Source of the DNA: Novosphingobium sp. UBA1948
Lineage (GTDB): Bacteria; Pseudomonadota; Alphaproteobacteria; Sphingomonadales; Sphingomonadaceae
Direction of reading: 5' to 3'
NCBI GenBank assembly: GCA_002336765.1
Contig: DDES01000134.1
Span: 6,909 to 16,057, forward strand
Length of the DNA stretch: 9,149 nucleotides
In this document: positions 1-5,526 of the stretch, piece by piece
How positions within the stretch are numbered: the stretch's first letter is position 1
How the letters are laid out: every line of letters starts with the position of its first letter
Notes under the pieces: model-generated
Database searches by the model: none
The model's input: only the letters and a program-made list of their open reading frames with translations
Told to the model about the DNA's origin: nothing
Translations under genes and position numbers: made by a program

Positions 1-41
1 ATGCCGCCGCCGATGATGAGCAGGATGTGTTTGTCACGCAT
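1..41 (-). CDS. coaBC: CoaBC (phosphopantothenoylcysteine decarboxylase/synthetase), N-terminal fragment
   Basis: Only the first 13 codons and two bases of the next are in the window; the gene continues beyond the left edge. The translation MRDKHILLIIGGGI matches the start of the flavoprotein (CoaC) half of CoaBC, where a short basic lead is followed by a hydrophobic beta strand and a Gly-rich turn that begins the FMN-binding Rossmann-like fold. The enzyme couples 4'-phosphopantothenate to cysteine and decarboxylates the product in coenzyme A synthesis. Gene order supports the call: in many alphaproteobacteria coaBC (dfp) follows ubiE and ubiB on the same strand, as here, although a membrane protein gene lies between. 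No strong Shine-Dalgarno sequence precedes the ATG at 41. The identification rests on a very short stretch plus context. Confidence 0.72.
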   Translation of the reverse strand, partial: MRDKHILLIIGGG

Positions 42-84
42 GGGTGGCGGTCTATCGCGGATAAAGGAGAATGGGAAGAAATAT

Positions 85-141
85 GCCTCCGGCGGGTTAA
101 GGGCCATCGCCCTTAACAATCCCCATACTGTCTATGCCGCG
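85..141 (+). repeat. Intergenic repeat, full copy A (core, hairpin, tail)
   Basis: The copy has three parts. The core GCCTCCGGCGGG is at 85-96. The hairpin is at 97-116, with arms TTAAGGGC and GCCCTTAA and loop CATC. The tail is at 117-141 and contains ATCCCCATACTGTCT. It aligns without gaps to 7114-7170; the stem differs at two base pairs, both compensated on the other arm. It is oriented away from coaBC, so unlike the other hairpin copies it does not follow a gene in the sense direction. Confidence 0.8.
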
Positions 142-170
142 CCAAGATCTCAGCCATGCGTGAGGTCGCA

Positions 171-181
171 CCGCCGGAGGC
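171..181 (-). repeat. Intergenic repeat, isolated core copy
   Basis: The 11-mer GCCTCCGGCGG is on the minus strand. The sequence that follows (TGCGACC) forms no matching hairpin arm, so this is the core alone, either a decayed copy or a chance match in GC-rich DNA. Confidence 0.5.
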
Positions 182-239
182 TATATTGCCTGCGGCGCTG
201 CAAGGTTGCGCAAGATCGCAGAAACCGCGCGCCGCGCAT

Positions 240-271
240 TAAAGGGTGATGACCCTTTGCCCGCCGGAGGC
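240..271 (-). repeat. Intergenic repeat, copy B (core and hairpin), possible terminator
   Basis: Read on the minus strand, the core GCCTCCGGCGGG is followed by CAAAGGGT, loop CATC and ACCCTTTA. Seven of eight stem positions pair. Relative to copy A and the copy after dnaA, the loop-closing pair is T-A instead of C-G, again compensated. The conserved tail is missing. It begins 5 nt after the stop of the membrane protein gene, in the sense orientation, so the hairpin could end transcription of the ubiE-ubiB operon, although no real U-tract follows. Confidence 0.65.
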
Positions 272-276
272 CAACC

Positions 277-1425
277 TTAAACCTTCCCCAACGCCGCCCG
301 CACCAAAGACCGCCCCGCCATCGGCACAAAGGCCAGCCCCAGCGCCATGGCGGGCGTAATCACCGCGCCCCAGTAGAAATTATCGTTGCGCCCCGCGATG
401 GCGAAGGCCAGCGCATAGCCGCCATAGAGCAACGTGGCCGTCAACCCCGCGCTGGAACGCCATCCGGCCCAGCCGAAGAGCATCAGGATCGTGAGCGGCC
501 CCGCCACAGTATGCGGCAGGAAGCGCAGGTTGGAGGAGAGCACCGTGTTCGACAGAAAGCCGCCAAGGCCGCGCAGGGCGAGCCAGCTCGGGCCGGTGGG
601 ATCGCTGGGCAGGGTTTGCGCGGCGATGAGGTGGAGGTGGATCGCCATATAGGCTGCAAACAGCAGCACGAGCAGCGCCCATGCCGCCGCCTCTTGCCAA
701 GCGCGCCGCCACAGAGCCATTGCGCCCATCAGCAACACGAAGGGCAACACATGCTCGCGGATCGCCAATGCGAGGCCAGCCAACAGCACGGCACCCCAAT
801 ATTTCTGCCGCTCGGGCCGATGTAGCCCGAAAGCCAGCGCTACCAGCATCCCCGCCCACAGTTCATGCAGCACGAAGTAATAGCGGTTCAGCCCCAGCGA
901 GGCGCCAAAGAACACCAGCGCCGTGCCCATCCGCCGCAGCGAGGGATCAACACCCAGATCGCCCAGCCGCCCCCACCATGCCGCGATCACCCCCAGCATC
1001 AGCGCCACGGCTGCCGCCATCGCCAGCGGCGCGGGCTTGTCGCCATCCACGCCCAGCGCGGCGTCGAGATAGGCCAGCGTCGGCAGGCGCACGGCCACGC
1101 CGGGGCGCACCGGATAATCGGCGCGGCGGTGTTCGCTCACGATGAAGTCGTAGTAATTCTCGCCGTGGTGGATGCGCTCAATGGCGCGGTCGTAGAGTTT
1201 GAGATCCTCGTCGCGCGGGCGCTCTGACTTGGCATTATGGGCGATCACCACGCTGGGCGGCTTGGCCTCTTCGCCGCGCCCCACCGTCAGCGGCACCAGC
1301 GCCGAAGCGATCAGCAGCACGACCAGCGCCAGCAGCGCCGCCAGCGCCGGACCACGCCGCCATGTGGCAAAGCGGTCGTAAGGCGCGGGCCTTACGCTAT
1401 CCAACCCCAATGCAACGCCGCCCAT
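277..1425 (-). CDS. Polytopic membrane protein, GT-C glycosyltransferase-like, function unknown
   Basis: This is a 382-aa protein with about nine or ten hydrophobic segments, roughly at residues 27-48, 131-150, 167-183, 188-202, 208-222, 225-239, 246-265, 304-321, 326-344 and 350-372. Between the first two lies a long polar loop (about 50-130) with DEDLKLYDRAIERI, GENYYDF and VRLPTLAYLD. One membrane anchor, then a large acidic extracytoplasmic loop, then many helices is the layout of GT-C glycosyltransferases that use lipid-linked sugars. I recall related uncharacterised proteins in sphingomonads with similar EHRR, YP-RP and VRLPT motifs, but cannot assign a substrate. The ATG at 1425 has GGAGG 9 nt upstream inside ubiB, and the two reading frames overlap by 34 nt, so translation is probably coupled to ubiB. 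Envelope glycan synthesis is inference only. Confidence 0.8.
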   Translation of the reverse strand: MGGVALGLDSVRPAPYDRFATWRRGPALAALLALVVLLIASALVPLTVGRGEEAKPPSVVIAHNAKSERPRDEDLKLYDRAIERIHHGENYYDFIVSEHRRADYPVRPGVAVRLPTLAYLDAALGVDGDKPAPLAMAAAVALMLGVIAAWWGRLGDLGVDPSLRRMGTALVFFGASLGLNRYYFVLHELWAGMLVALAFGLHRPERQKYWGAVLLAGLALAIREHVLPFVLLMGAMALWRRAWQEAAAWALLVLLFAAYMAIHLHLIAAQTLPSDPTGPSWLALRGLGGFLSNTVLSSNLRFLPHTVAGPLTILMLFGWAGWRSSAGLTATLLYGGYALAFAIAGRNDNFYWGAVITPAMALGLAFVPMAGRSLVRAALGKV

Positions 1426-2951
1426 ACCAGTCCGCCTCCGCCAAGGAAGGCTGCACTATATCGGAGCCAAGGGTTAGCATTCCGTTTACCATGATCGAAC
1501 ATCAGCTCGACCTCGGGCAAAGGCGGAGCTTCGGGGGCACCACCCTTGGCGGGGAATTTCTCCTCCACACGGTCCAGCAGATCGGGCAAAAGCACAAGGC
1601 GCCGGATCGCGCGGTGGATGCCATTGGCGATGGCGGCCTCTGGGCCAAGCTCGTCGCGCATCCATTCGGTGACGAACGGGCCGGAAACGTCCCACATGTT
1701 GATGTCGGGATAGAGCTGGGTGGCCAGCCCTTCAACCATCACCATCGTCTTTTGCAGCAGCAGCAGATGCGGCTGCACCGCCATGTCGAAATCGCGGGTG
1801 ATGGCGAACAATCCGTCGAGCATCTGCCCCACCGACTGGTCCTTCACCGGACGCCCGCGCATCGGTTCGCCCACGGCGCGCAGCGCAGTCGCGAATTCCG
1901 CCATCGAGTGGTAGGAAGGCACATATTGCGCCTCGAAATGGATTTCGGCCACGCGCTGGTAATTGCCGGTGGTCAGGCCATGCAGGATCTCGCCCAGCCA
2001 AATGCGTGCGCGCCGGTCGATGCGACCCATGATGCCGAAGTCGATGGCGACGATCGTGCCGTCCGGTTCGATGAACAGGTTGCCCTGATGCATGTCGGCA
2101 TGGAAATAGCCGTGGCGCACCGCCTGCGTCAGGAAAGCGATGACGAGGCGCTTGGCCAGTTCGGGAAGGTCAATACCGGCGTCGATCAGCGCCTGCGTAT
2201 CGCTGATCTTGATACCCTCGATCCATTCCAGCGTCATCACGCGGCCGCAGGTGCGATCCCAATCGATGGCGGGAATGCGATAGCCTTTAGTGCCGCCCAT
2301 CAGGTCGGACAGTTCCGACGCGCTGGCGGCCTCGCGGCGCAGGTCCAGCTCGCGCAGGGTCCAGCGCTTGAAATTGGCGATCACCAGCGGCGGACGCAGG
2401 CGCTTGGCCTCATCGCCTCCCAAAGCCTCGAGATGGGCAGCGGCCCATTCATAGGTCTGGATGTCGCGGGCAAATTTTTCGCGGATGCCGGGGCGCAATA
2501 CCTTCACCGCCACCTGACGGCCATCCAGCGTCACCGCGCGATGCACCTGCGCGATGGAGGCGGCGCCCACCGGTTCCTCGTCAAACTCGGCGTAAAGATC
2601 GGTCAGCGGGCGGCCGAAGGCAGCCTCCACCTCGGCCTTGATCGCCGCGAAAGGCACCGGCGGCAGGCGATCCTGAAGCGTCAGCAGATTGCGCGCGGCT
2701 TCCTCGCCCACCAGATCGGGGCGGGTGGCCAGCGTCTGCCCCAGCTTGATGGCGGCAGGGCCAATCGCGCGGAAGGCGCCCGCATAATCGGGCACAGCGG
2801 GCGTGGAGGTGCCGAAGCGCGCGATACGGCACAGGCGCGCGACCGGCGCCGGCGTCGCCACGCCTCCCTCGATGATGCGCAGCGCGCCATGCCGCGCCAA
2901 GGTACGGCCCCATGTCAGGAGCCGCCAGATATGGGTTGCGGGGCGTGTCAA
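1392..2951 (-). CDS. ubiB: UbiB, ABC1/ADCK-family atypical kinase of ubiquinone biosynthesis
   Basis: With the TTG start this is 519 aa. Family features are in order: the KxGQ motif (KLGQ, 69-72), the Ala-rich loop replacing the P-loop (GAASIAQV, 129-136), the nucleotide-site lysine in VAVK (K150), the ELDLRREA segment near 201, the catalytic-loop-like HADMHQGN (284-291) and DFG (304-306). A hydrophobic segment near the C-terminus (WLRYSAAFLGGGGLVWAAL) probably anchors the protein to the inner membrane. UbiB family members have ATPase activity and support ubiquinone synthesis, perhaps by extracting lipid precursors from the membrane. I chose the TTG at 2951 because it follows the ubiE stop by 1 nt and gives the expected MTRPATHIWRLL beginning. 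An in-frame ATG at 3029 would add 26 residues inside ubiE and has no ribosome-binding site. A long open frame on the opposite strand (1362-3005) is its shadow. Confidence 0.95.
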   Translation of the reverse strand: MTRPATHIWRLLTWGRTLARHGALRIIEGGVATPAPVARLCRIARFGTSTPAVPDYAGAFRAIGPAAIKLGQTLATRPDLVGEEAARNLLTLQDRLPPVPFAAIKAEVEAAFGRPLTDLYAEFDEEPVGAASIAQVHRAVTLDGRQVAVKVLRPGIREKFARDIQTYEWAAAHLEALGGDEAKRLRPPLVIANFKRWTLRELDLRREAASASELSDLMGGTKGYRIPAIDWDRTCGRVMTLEWIEGIKISDTQALIDAGIDLPELAKRLVIAFLTQAVRHGYFHADMHQGNLFIEPDGTIVAIDFGIMGRIDRRARIWLGEILHGLTTGNYQRVAEIHFEAQYVPSYHSMAEFATALRAVGEPMRGRPVKDQSVGQMLDGLFAITRDFDMAVQPHLLLLQKTMVMVEGLATQLYPDINMWDVSGPFVTEWMRDELGPEAAIANGIHRAIRRLVLLPDLLDRVEEKFPAKGGAPEAPPLPEVELMFDHGKRNANPWLRYSAAFLGGGGLVWAALHWGWIA

Positions 2952-2952
2952 C

Positions 2953-3717
2953 TTACGCTTTCCACCCCGAATGGATTGCCACCAGCCCGCCAAGAATGGG
3001 CGTGACCCGGGTGTTGATGAAGCCGGCATCGCGGATCATCTGCTCGAATTCCGGCATGGGCGGAAAACGGCGGATGGATTCGATCAGATAGCGATAGCTG
3101 TCGGCATCTCCCGCGATCATTTGGCCGATCTGCGGCACCAGCTTGTGCGAATAGGCGTCATAGACTTCCTTGAAACCGGGCCATGTGGTGGTCGAGAATT
3201 CAAGGCAGTAGAACCGCCCACCATAGCGCAGCACGCGATAGGCCTCGGCCAGCGCCTTGTCGATATGGGTGACGTTGCGGATGCCGAAAGCGATGGTGTA
3301 GGCGTCGAACTGCTTGCTCGGAAAGCTCAGCTCCTCGGCATTCTGGCGGCTCCACGACAGGCGATCAGTGCCGATCGCGCCCATCTTCTTGGGCGCCCGC
3401 TCGAGACCCACATCCAGCATATCCTGATTGATGTCGGACACGGTGACATGCGCGCCCTTGGCCGCCATGCGAAAGGCGATATCGCCTGTGCCGCCCGCCA
3501 TGTCGAGGATCTGCTCGTGCGGCTGGGGCTTCACCATCCGCACGAACTGGTCCTTCCACAGCCGATGCATGCCCGCCGACATGGCATCGTTCATGATGTC
3601 ATATTTCTTCGCCACGCTGGAAAAGACCGCGCCGACCTTGGCGGCCTTCTCTTCGGGCGCGACTTCCTCATAGCCAAAGGAGACGGTTTCGGGCTGCATA
3701 GCTTCGCTGTGAGTCAT
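2953..3717 (-). CDS. ubiE: UbiE, ubiquinone/menaquinone C-methyltransferase
   Basis: This is a 254-aa class I SAM-dependent methyltransferase that adds the ring C-methyl group in ubiquinone (and menaquinone) synthesis. The UbiE signature region YDIMNDAMSAGMHRLWKD is at about 39-56. SAM-binding motif I, LDMAGGTGD, is at 71-79, the acidic end of strand 2 (VSDIN) near 95, QNAEELSFP near 125-133 and FGIRNVTH at 144-151. The C-terminus GWKA completes the family length. The ATG at 3717 gives MTHSEAMQPETVSFGYEEV; the ATG at 3699 is an alternative, and a TTG at 3771 would reach into the divergent promoter region. Neither ATG has a clear Shine-Dalgarno sequence. It is the first gene of the minus-strand run and is directly followed by ubiB, which acts in the same pathway. 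Confidence 0.95.
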   Translation of the reverse strand: MTHSEAMQPETVSFGYEEVAPEEKAAKVGAVFSSVAKKYDIMNDAMSAGMHRLWKDQFVRMVKPQPHEQILDMAGGTGDIAFRMAAKGAHVTVSDINQDMLDVGLERAPKKMGAIGTDRLSWSRQNAEELSFPSKQFDAYTIAFGIRNVTHIDKALAEAYRVLRYGGRFYCLEFSTTTWPGFKEVYDAYSHKLVPQIGQMIAGDADSYRYLIESIRRFPPMPEFEQMIRDAGFINTRVTPILGGLVAIHSGWKA

Positions 3718-3808
3718 GGAGAGGCGCTTTAGGCTGCTTTGGCCTGCGCGGAAAGGTGGATTAACAGGCAAATTGCCTCATCCCCCGCAAAGTGCTTAAT
3801 CTCGCGCC
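3718..3808. promoter_or_regulatory. Divergent ubiE/mutM promoter region with a 13-bp dyad
   Basis: This 91-bp gap must carry signals for both genes. At 3766-3778 there is a perfect inverted repeat, AGGCAA-A-TTGCCT. Its right arm doubles as a possible -35 (TTGCCT, 3773-3778) for mutM, with CTTAAT (3795-3800) as a -10 at 16-bp spacing; each matches the consensus at four of six positions. That pair would start transcription only a few bases before the mutM ATG, which lacks a Shine-Dalgarno sequence, so mutM might be leaderless. The dyad is seen directly; promoter and operator roles are inferred. Confidence 0.35.
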
Positions 3809-4624
3809 ATGCCAGAACTCCCCGAAGTCGAAACCACGCTGCGCGGCCTTGCTACCTATCTGGAAGGGCAGCGGATCGCGCGCGTCGAAACCCGTCGCGA
3901 AGGATTGCGCCGCCCCTTCCCCGCCGATCTGGTCCAGACTTTGACGGGAGCGCGGGTGGAGAGGCTCAGCCGCCGCGCCAAATATGGCCTAGTGCATACC
4001 GATCGCGACGCCGTGATGGTGTTCCATCTGGGCATGTCGGGGCGGTGGCGGATCGATCCGGAGCGAATCGAGAAGCACGATCATCTGTTGCTGGAAACCG
4101 ACGGCAGACATCTTCTGGCCCTGAACGATGCACGGCGGTTTGGCTCGGTCGATCTGGTGCCGGAGGCGACGCTGGAAGCATGGCCTGCCTTTGCCGCGCT
4201 GGGGCCGGAACCTTTGGGGCCGGATCTCACCCCCGCCTATCTGGCGGCGCGGCTCAAGGATCGCGCTGGGCCGGTCAAGCTGCTGCTGCTCGATCAGGGG
4301 GTCGTGGCGGGGCTTGGAAATATCTATGTCTGCGAGGCGCTCTATCGCGCGGGGATCAGCCCCCTGCGCAGCGGAGGCAAGGTAAAGCGCCGCGAGATCG
4401 ACGCACTGGTGCCCGCGATTGTCGAAGTGCTTGAAGAGAGCATCGCAGCAGGCGGCAGCACGATCCGCGACTATGCCCAGCCCAATGGTGAACTGGGCTA
4501 TTTCGCCGCCAACTGGCGCGTCTATGGCCGCGAGGGCGAAGCCTGCCCCGCCTGTGCCGCTCCGGTGGCGCGTGTAGCGCAAGGCGGGCGGTCCAGTTTC
4601 TGGTGTCCGGCCTGCCAGAGATAG
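3809..4624 (+). CDS. mutM: MutM (Fpg), formamidopyrimidine-DNA glycosylase/AP lyase
   Basis: This 271-aa protein excises 8-oxoguanine and formamidopyrimidines from DNA and cleaves the abasic site. It begins MPELPEVETT, so Pro2 (the nucleophile once Met is removed) and Glu3 are present. Lys58 (RAKYGL) fits the conserved beta-strand lysine. HLGMSGRW (73-80) carries the Met that probes the DNA helix. The H2TH motif contains GLGNIYVCEALYRAGI (168-183, Asn171). The C-terminal zinc finger is complete: Cys246, Cys249, Cys266 and Cys269, with the lesion-loop/finger arginine in GRSSFW. The start is fixed by the need for Pro at position 2. Nothing is missing compared with the family. It is divergent from ubiE and lies upstream of rpsT, which has its own promoter. 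Confidence 0.97.
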   Translation: MPELPEVETTLRGLATYLEGQRIARVETRREGLRRPFPADLVQTLTGARVERLSRRAKYGLVHTDRDAVMVFHLGMSGRWRIDPERIEKHDHLLLETDGRHLLALNDARRFGSVDLVPEATLEAWPAFAALGPEPLGPDLTPAYLAARLKDRAGPVKLLLLDQGVVAGLGNIYVCEALYRAGISPLRSGGKVKRREIDALVPAIVEVLEESIAAGGSTIRDYAQPNGELGYFAANWRVYGREGEACPACAAPVARVAQGGRSSFWCPACQR

Positions 4625-4637
4625 ATCCGGGCGCAGC

Positions 4638-4672
4638 GAATCCCTTGACGATTCGCTTGAGGGGGGTTAAGG
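4638..4672 (+). promoter_or_regulatory. Candidate rpsT promoter with flanking GANTC sites
   Basis: TTGACG (4645-4650) is a good -35 match. TTAAGG (4667-4672) is a poorer -10 at 16-bp spacing. The -35 is bracketed by two GANTC sites, GAATC at 4638-4642 and GATTC at 4650-4654, which together form an inverted pair. GANTC is the target of the alphaproteobacterial cell-cycle methylase CcrM, so promoter use might respond to replication state. The -10 assignment is uncertain. Confidence 0.45.
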
Positions 4673-4758
4673 GCGCCGCTTCCCGCGGGTCGCAACCGGC
4701 CCGCGCGCCCATTTTCGACAGCAATTCACGGCCGTATCGGCCCGTTACGAGGACAAAC

Positions 4759-5019
4759 ATGGCCAATACGCCGCAAGCCCGCAAGCGCATCCGTCGCAAC
4801 GAGCGCCGCGCCGAAATCAACGGTGCCCGCATCAGCCGCATCCGTACCTTCGTGAAGAAGGTCGAATCCGCCATCGCCGGTGGCGACAAGGCCGCTGCGG
4901 CCGAAGCCCTGAAGGCTGCCCAGCCCGAGCTGGCCCGTGGCGTTGCCCGTGGCGTGCTGCACAAGAACACCGCCGGCCGCAAGCTGTCGCGCCTGGTGAA
5001 GGCTGTCGCCGGCCTCTGA
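4759..5019 (+). CDS. rpsT: 30S ribosomal protein S20
   Basis: This is an 86-aa, Lys/Arg/Ala-rich, all-helical protein that binds 16S rRNA early in small-subunit assembly. It opens MANTPQARKRIRRNERR, the usual S20 beginning, continues with ARISRIRTFVKKVESAI and ends in the family pattern GVLHKNTAGRKLSRLVKAV. The start is supported by a strong Shine-Dalgarno sequence, GAGGA at 4749-4753, 5 nt before the ATG. An upstream extension of the frame to 4603 has no signal for initiation. rpsT directly before dnaA is a common alphaproteobacterial arrangement. A perfect 12-bp palindrome containing two GANTC sites, GATTCGCGAATC, overlaps the stop codon at 5018-5029. Confidence 0.98.
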   Translation: MANTPQARKRIRRNERRAEINGARISRIRTFVKKVESAIAGGDKAAAAEALKAAQPELARGVARGVLHKNTAGRKLSRLVKAVAGL

Positions 5020-5101
5020 TTCGCGAATCACCCGCCTTCACAGAGTGGGTGGGGTGATTGCCAATCGGTTGCAGGATACAACCTTAAGTGCGAATACGGT
5101 T

Positions 5102-5133
5102 AAAAAGCCGGGGGCCTCTGCCTCCGGCTTTTT
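5102..5133 (+). terminator. Intrinsic terminator of rpsT
   Basis: A perfect 10-bp stem, AAAAAGCCGG (5102-5111) and CCGGCTTTTT (5124-5133), has a 12-nt loop; the right arm supplies the U-tract. The A-rich left arm means it could also work in the opposite direction. It lies 82 nt after the rpsT stop. A weaker hairpin (AATCACCC 5026-5033 with GGGTGATT 5052-5059) sits in between and lacks a U-tract. The right arm contains GCCTCCGGC, the first nine bases of the intergenic repeat core. Confidence 0.88.
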
Positions 5134-5475
5134 CTATGCGTATAAACTCTGATTGGGCACCTTTGGACAAAAGGTAGCGATTTCCGCGATTCGCAAAAAT
5201 GAAATGAAAAATATTCCGAAAATTCATGTGGATATCCCGAAAACGCGGATTTTAGCCCCCCTTGCAGAGTCAAGTGGATTATTTCAGAATAATTGCAGAA
5301 ATCCCGCTTGCGCCCCCCCCTCATCCGTCCCTAGAACACATTCGTCGGACAGCGTTACCGCGCGGTCAGGCCATCATCAAAGCGATAACACCCTTGTCCC
5401 CTGCTCTCCCTTATGGCGCGGCAGGTCAGGGCTTTTGCGCCCCGCTCTGGCGGGATCTTTGGAGCGGCGGCGGCG
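5134..5475. promoter_or_regulatory. AT-rich region upstream of dnaA with dyads, direct repeats and a DnaA-like box
   Basis: This 342-nt stretch has no convincing gene. Sites seen, in order: dyad ACCTTT-N5-AAAGGT (5159-5175); GANTC at 5188; a strongly A/T stretch (5193-5226); 11-bp direct repeats TATTCCGAAAA (5212-5222) and TATCCCGAAAA (5233-5243) with a 21-bp period; between them TGTGGATAT (5227-5235), one mismatch from the inverse DnaA box TGTGGATAA; GANTC at 5267; two TTGCAG copies (5262 and 5293) 31 bp apart; dyad ATTATT-N4-AATAAT (5278-5293); and a run of eight C at 5313-5320. A weak promoter, TTGCAG (5262) with CAGAAT (5285) at 17-bp spacing, is possible. The region may carry the dnaA promoter and its autoregulation. 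An origin function is possible but unproven. Confidence 0.5.
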
Positions 5476-5526
5476 ATGATGAGCAAGGTTTCGAGGCAGG
5501 TTTTCGGATTGGGGGCAGTTGGGTGA
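5476..5526 (+). CDS. Possible 16-codon upstream reading frame coupled to dnaA
   Basis: An ATG-ATG start at 5476/5479 opens a frame reading MMSKVSRQVFGLGAVG, whose TGA stop (5524-5526) overlaps the dnaA GTG start (5523-5525) in the four-base form GTGA. A GGAG sequence at 5461-5464 could serve as its ribosome-binding site, with 11 nt spacing to the first ATG. Such overlaps usually mark translational coupling. The peptide itself resembles nothing I know, and a frame this short can occur by chance. If real, it would set how efficiently dnaA is translated. Confidence 0.35.
   Translation: MMSKVSRQVFGLGAVG

Larger units (their letters stand above)
42..276. other. Intergenic region upstream of coaBC with three repeat cores
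   Basis: This 235-nt gap lies between the stop of the membrane protein gene and the coaBC start, both on the minus strand. It holds three copies of the intergenic core GCCTCCGGCGG: one on the plus strand at 85 and two on the minus strand at 171-181 and 261-271. An open frame across 1-249 on the plus strand exists only because the region is GC-rich, and its translation looks like nothing known. I cannot pick out a convincing promoter for coaBC. Confidence 0.6.

Noticed and set aside
1..249. 82-codon plus-strand open frame at the left edge
   Set aside because: It crosses the intergenic repeat and is antisense to the coaBC start; part of its translation is just the repeat read as protein.
1362..3005. 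547-codon open frame on the plus strand opposite ubiB
   Set aside because: It mirrors ubiB in GC-rich DNA; the translation is His/Gln/Arg-rich, low in pattern and unlike any family, while the minus strand carries every UbiB motif.
5134..5475. Definite chromosomal origin (oriC) upstream of dnaA
   Set aside because: Only one near-match DnaA box is present and sphingomonad origins need not lie at dnaA, so I keep it as a possibility rather than a call.
5262..5522. N-terminal extension of dnaA to an ATG at 5262
   Set aside because: The 87 extra residues are Pro/Gly-rich without DnaA similarity and would run through the candidate promoter, dyads and upstream frame; the GTG at 5523 gives the usual length.
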